The notes under the pieces were generated by a model. It did no database searches and was not told the origin of the DNA. It worked only from the letters and a program-made list of their open reading frames with translations. Shown piece after piece: positions 62,014 through 64,000 of a DNA stretch of 64,000 bases (the first letter of the stretch is position 1; each line of letters opens with the position of its first letter). Position numbers and translations under genes: made by a program. This DNA is from Pseudomonas beijingensis (GTDB lineage: Bacteria > Pseudomonadota > Gammaproteobacteria > Pseudomonadales > Pseudomonadaceae), in the NCBI RefSeq assembly GCF_030687295.1, contig NZ_CP117425.1, positions 3,228,001 through 3,292,000 on the forward strand, in the 5' to 3' direction.

Positions 62014-62606
62014 AGGCTGTCCCACAAGTCACGGACATCGCGTCCGGCAATGCGGATCATCAGCAGGCTCAGGGCCGCCAGGGCGAACAGGCCGATGCCC
62101 GGAAGTACGTCCAGCAGGCCGGCGAGCTTGATCACCGCCACCAGCGCGCCCAGCAGGCACACTTCCAGCATGCTCCAGGGTCGCAGGGTTTCCAGGCTGC
62201 GCATGCACAGGTTGAACCCTGGTGCCCGTCGCTGGAGGTAGGCATGCCCCAGCACCCAAAGCAGCAGCGCCAGTTGGAAGGCCGGTGCAATGATGATCGC
62301 CACCGCTGTCACCAGGGCGATGAAGGTGATGGGGCCCTGGCTCAGCGCCACGATGGAGTCCCATAACGTCGCACTGTTGCTCAGGCCCTGGAGGCGGATG
62401 CTCATCACCGGGTAGATGTTGGCGAAAGCCCACAGCACCGCGGCGGTCACGCTCAGGGCCAGGCGTTGTTCGATGGTCAGGCCGTTGTAGCGCTGGATAA
62501 CCGCGTGGCAGCGCACGCACGCGGCTTTCTGGTGCGGGGCGAGCACAACCGGCTCGTACACCGCATCGCAATGTTCACAAATGATCAGTCGGTCGGTGGC
62601 GGCCAT
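62010..62606 (-). CDS. pqiA: Paraquat-inducible protein A, first half-gene
   Basis: A 198-residue inner-membrane protein. The N-terminal zinc ribbon (CEHCDAVYEPVVLAPHQKAACVRCHAVI, two CxxC pairs) is followed by four spans including IIIAPAFQLALLLWVLGHAYL and SMLEVCLLGALVAVIKLAGLL. E. coli PqiA is one protein with two such halves; here they are separate, translationally coupled genes (ATGA). The operon order is pqiA1-pqiA2-pqiB-pqiC, a lipid-trafficking system induced by membrane or superoxide stress. Confidence 0.92.
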   Translation of the reverse strand: MAATDRLIICEHCDAVYEPVVLAPHQKAACVRCHAVIQRYNGLTIEQRLALSVTAAVLWAFANIYPVMSIRLQGLSNSATLWDSIVALSQGPITFIALVTAVAIIIAPAFQLALLLWVLGHAYLQRRAPGFNLCMRSLETLRPWSMLEVCLLGALVAVIKLAGLLDVLPGIGLFALAALSLLMIRIAGRDVRDLWDSL

Positions 62607-62675
62607 TGGGATGCTCGCAGGAACAACCCCTTCAATATAGAAGTGTGTTGAGAATGAGCAACCCGCTGGCCGGGA

Positions 62676-63116
62676 TCATTCGCCGCGAATGTATTGCTCC
62701 AGTTGTCGGATCAGATCGGCCTGTTCGGCGATCGCTTCCTTGACCAGGTCGCCGATGGACAGCAGTCCGACGAGCTTGCCGTCTTCTACCACCGGCAAAT
62801 GGCGCAAGTGCTTTTCGGTCATGATGCTCAGGCAGGTCTCGACATTCTGGTGCGGGTCGATGGTGATCACCGGGGATACCATGATGTCGCTCACTTTCGT
62901 GCCCACCGACGAGCGACCGTGCAGGACCATTTTGCGGGCGTAGTCGCGCTCGCTGATGATCCCCAGCACTTTGTCGTCTTTCACCACCAGCAAGGCGCCG
63001 ACGTTCTTCTCGGCCATGCGCATCAGGGCCTGCAATACCATGTCGTCCGGTGAGATGGTGTGCACTTGCTGGTTCTTGTCATCTTTCATCCGGAGCAACT
63101 GCGCGACGGTTTTCAT
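62676..63116 (-). CDS. Tandem CBS-domain protein
   Basis: A 146-residue protein made of a CBS pair: first domain VHTISPDDMVLQALMRMAEKNVGALLVVKDDKVLGIISERDYARKM (landmarks NVGALLVV, GIISERDYAR), second VSDIMVSPVITIDPHQNVE..HLRHLPVVEDGKLVGLLSIGDLVKEAI. CBS pairs bind adenine nucleotides and usually act as energy sensors. It has no catalytic domain, so it should regulate a partner; none is indicated by neighbours. Confidence 0.9.
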   Translation of the reverse strand: MKTVAQLLRMKDDKNQQVHTISPDDMVLQALMRMAEKNVGALLVVKDDKVLGIISERDYARKMVLHGRSSVGTKVSDIMVSPVITIDPHQNVETCLSIMTEKHLRHLPVVEDGKLVGLLSIGDLVKEAIAEQADLIRQLEQYIRGE

Positions 63117-63257
63117 GGGGAAGCCTCGGGGTGTTGTTTTTGCTGGTTGTTAAAGCATCGTAGACCCAACGGCGCAGAGCAAGCGGTAAAGCGGCGGCCA
63201 ATCGTCCAAAAGCGTCATTGCCGGTGAATTCACCACCGAAGTGACGCCATGCACCCC

Positions 63258-63389
63258 TGTGGCGAGGGGAGTCCCTCTGTGGGAGCAAGGCTTGCCCGCG
63301 ATGGCGCCGGCGCGGTCTCCCAGAGGAAACGGGGCGCCTGCATCGCGGGCAAGCCTTGCTCCCACAGAAGGATAAATCCCCTCGTCACA
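63258..63389. repeat. Composite nested REP/REPIN hairpin
   Basis: Third nested element: outer TGTGGCGAGGGG..CCCCTCGTCACA arms around inner TGTGGGAGCAAGGCTTGCCCGC / GCGGGCAAGCCTTGCTCCCACA arms. It fills most of the gap between the divergent CBS and polB genes (63117-63428). Confidence 0.9.
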
Positions 63390-63428
63390 GGTAGAATCGC
63401 GGCACACGCAAAATTCGAGGTTGCAGCG

Positions 63429-64000
63429 GTGGATTTACAGCAGGGCTTCGTCCTGACCCGGCATTGGCGCGATACCCCGGCCGGCACCGAAGTCGAGTTC
63501 TGGCTGGCGACCGACGCCGGTCCCCGGCGCGTACGCCTGCCGGTGCAGACGTCGGTGGCCTTTGTGCCGCAGGTCCAGCGCGGCCAGCTTGAAGCCTTGC
63601 TGCAAGGGGAAAAGGACATAGAGCTGCGCCCCCTGGACCTGCTGGATTTCGAGCATCGCCCGGTGTTGGGCCTGTATTGCCAACAACACGCCCAACTGAT
63701 GCGCCTGGACGGCACCCTGCGCCGCGCCGGTGTAGAGGTGTTCGAAGCGGACATCCGGCCACCGGAGCGCTACCTGATGGAGCGTTTCATCACCGCCCCG
63801 GTGTGGTTCGGCGGTACACCGGCCGCCGATGGCCTGCTGGTCGATGCCCAGATGAAACCAGCGCCCGACTACCGTCCACCGTTGCGCCTGGTGTCCCTGG
63901 ACATCGAAACCACCGCCCAGGGCGAATTGTATTCCATTGCCCTGGAAGGCTGCGGCGAGCGCCAGGTCTACATGCTCGGGCCGCCTAATGGCGACGATAC
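63429..64000 (+). CDS. polB: DNA polymerase II, N-terminal part
   Basis: The gene runs off the right edge; 190 residues are visible. They match E. coli Pol II closely ([83 protein letters not shown] by landmarks). The exonuclease motif I is DIE in SLDIETT. Start is GTG at 63429 ([12 protein letters not shown]), in line with the E. coli N-terminus. Pol II is a translesion and proofreading polymerase; no LexA box was seen in the short upstream gap, which is taken up by a REP. Confidence 0.93.
   Translation, partial: MDLQQGFVLTRHWRDTPAGTEVEFWLATDAGPRRVRLPVQTSVAFVPQVQRGQLEALLQGEKDIELRPLDLLDFEHRPVLGLYCQQHAQLMRLDGTLRRAGVEVFEADIRPPERYLMERFITAPVWFGGTPAADGLLVDAQMKPAPDYRPPLRLVSLDIETTAQGELYSIALEGCGERQVYMLGPPNGDD

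Noticed and set aside
63390..63428. LexA box upstream of polB
   Set aside because: No CTGT-N8-ACAG sequence in the short gap after the REP.

Overview
The window is a high-GC chromosomal segment of a Pseudomonas of the fluorescens group. This is inferred from gene content (liu leucine-catabolism genes, PrrF and Crc-type sRNAs, tsx, selD-mnmH, FtrA-like regulator) and from the many REP/REPIN hairpins built on GTGGGAGC..GCTCCCAC. No rRNA, tRNA, transposase, integrase or CRISPR array was seen.

Layout: 1-0.7 kb, the N-terminus of a type VI spike protein (VgrG). 0.95-1.7 kb, a YebC-family regulator. 1.8-3.2 kb, a leucine-rich-repeat/protein-kinase gene broken by one base. 3.4-11.3 kb, an IclR-linked operon of a polyamine-type ABC importer plus a three-subunit FAD/[2Fe-2S] amine oxidase. 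11.5-14.5 kb, a divergent ECF sigma/anti-sigma and catalase/cytochrome b561 module with two matching ECF-type promoters. 14.6-17.4 kb, an M14 carboxypeptidase, a PrrF sRNA with a Fur box, a DUF3077 gene and an S24-type repressor lacking both catalytic residues. 17.4-27.2 kb, leucine/isovalerate degradation (liuABCD, liuE, liuR) with three LiuR-like palindromes, an acyl-CoA synthetase, and a CrcY-type sRNA behind a sigma-54 promoter.

27.4-30.7 kb: LysR/acyl-CoA dehydrogenase pair and oxaloacetate decarboxylase. 30.9-38.1 kb: an RpiR-headed seven-gene operon (cysteine hydrolase, glutamine-synthetase-like ligase, N-formylglutamate-amidohydrolase-like enzyme, APC permease, AruF-like and AruG-like succinyltransferases), which looks like an uncharacterised amine/amino-acid pathway. 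38.4-47.8 kb: cobF, ftrA/rhodanese, amino-acid binding protein, aspartoacylase-like enzyme, esterase, LysR/DMT pair. 47.8-52.3 kb: purine nucleoside uptake (NUP, tsx) and selenium tRNA modification (selD-mnmH). 52.4-64 kb: GSTs, PhzF-like protein, a second hemB disrupted by an apparent 29-bp deletion, DUF1615 lipoprotein, a 15-unit repeat protein, the pqi operon with two single-base frameshifts, a CBS protein and the start of polB.

Four genes are disrupted. Three are one-base changes in homopolymers (LRR-kinase, pqiA2, pqiB), which may be sequencing errors; hemB is not of that type. All functions are inferred by reading the sequence; no database search was run.
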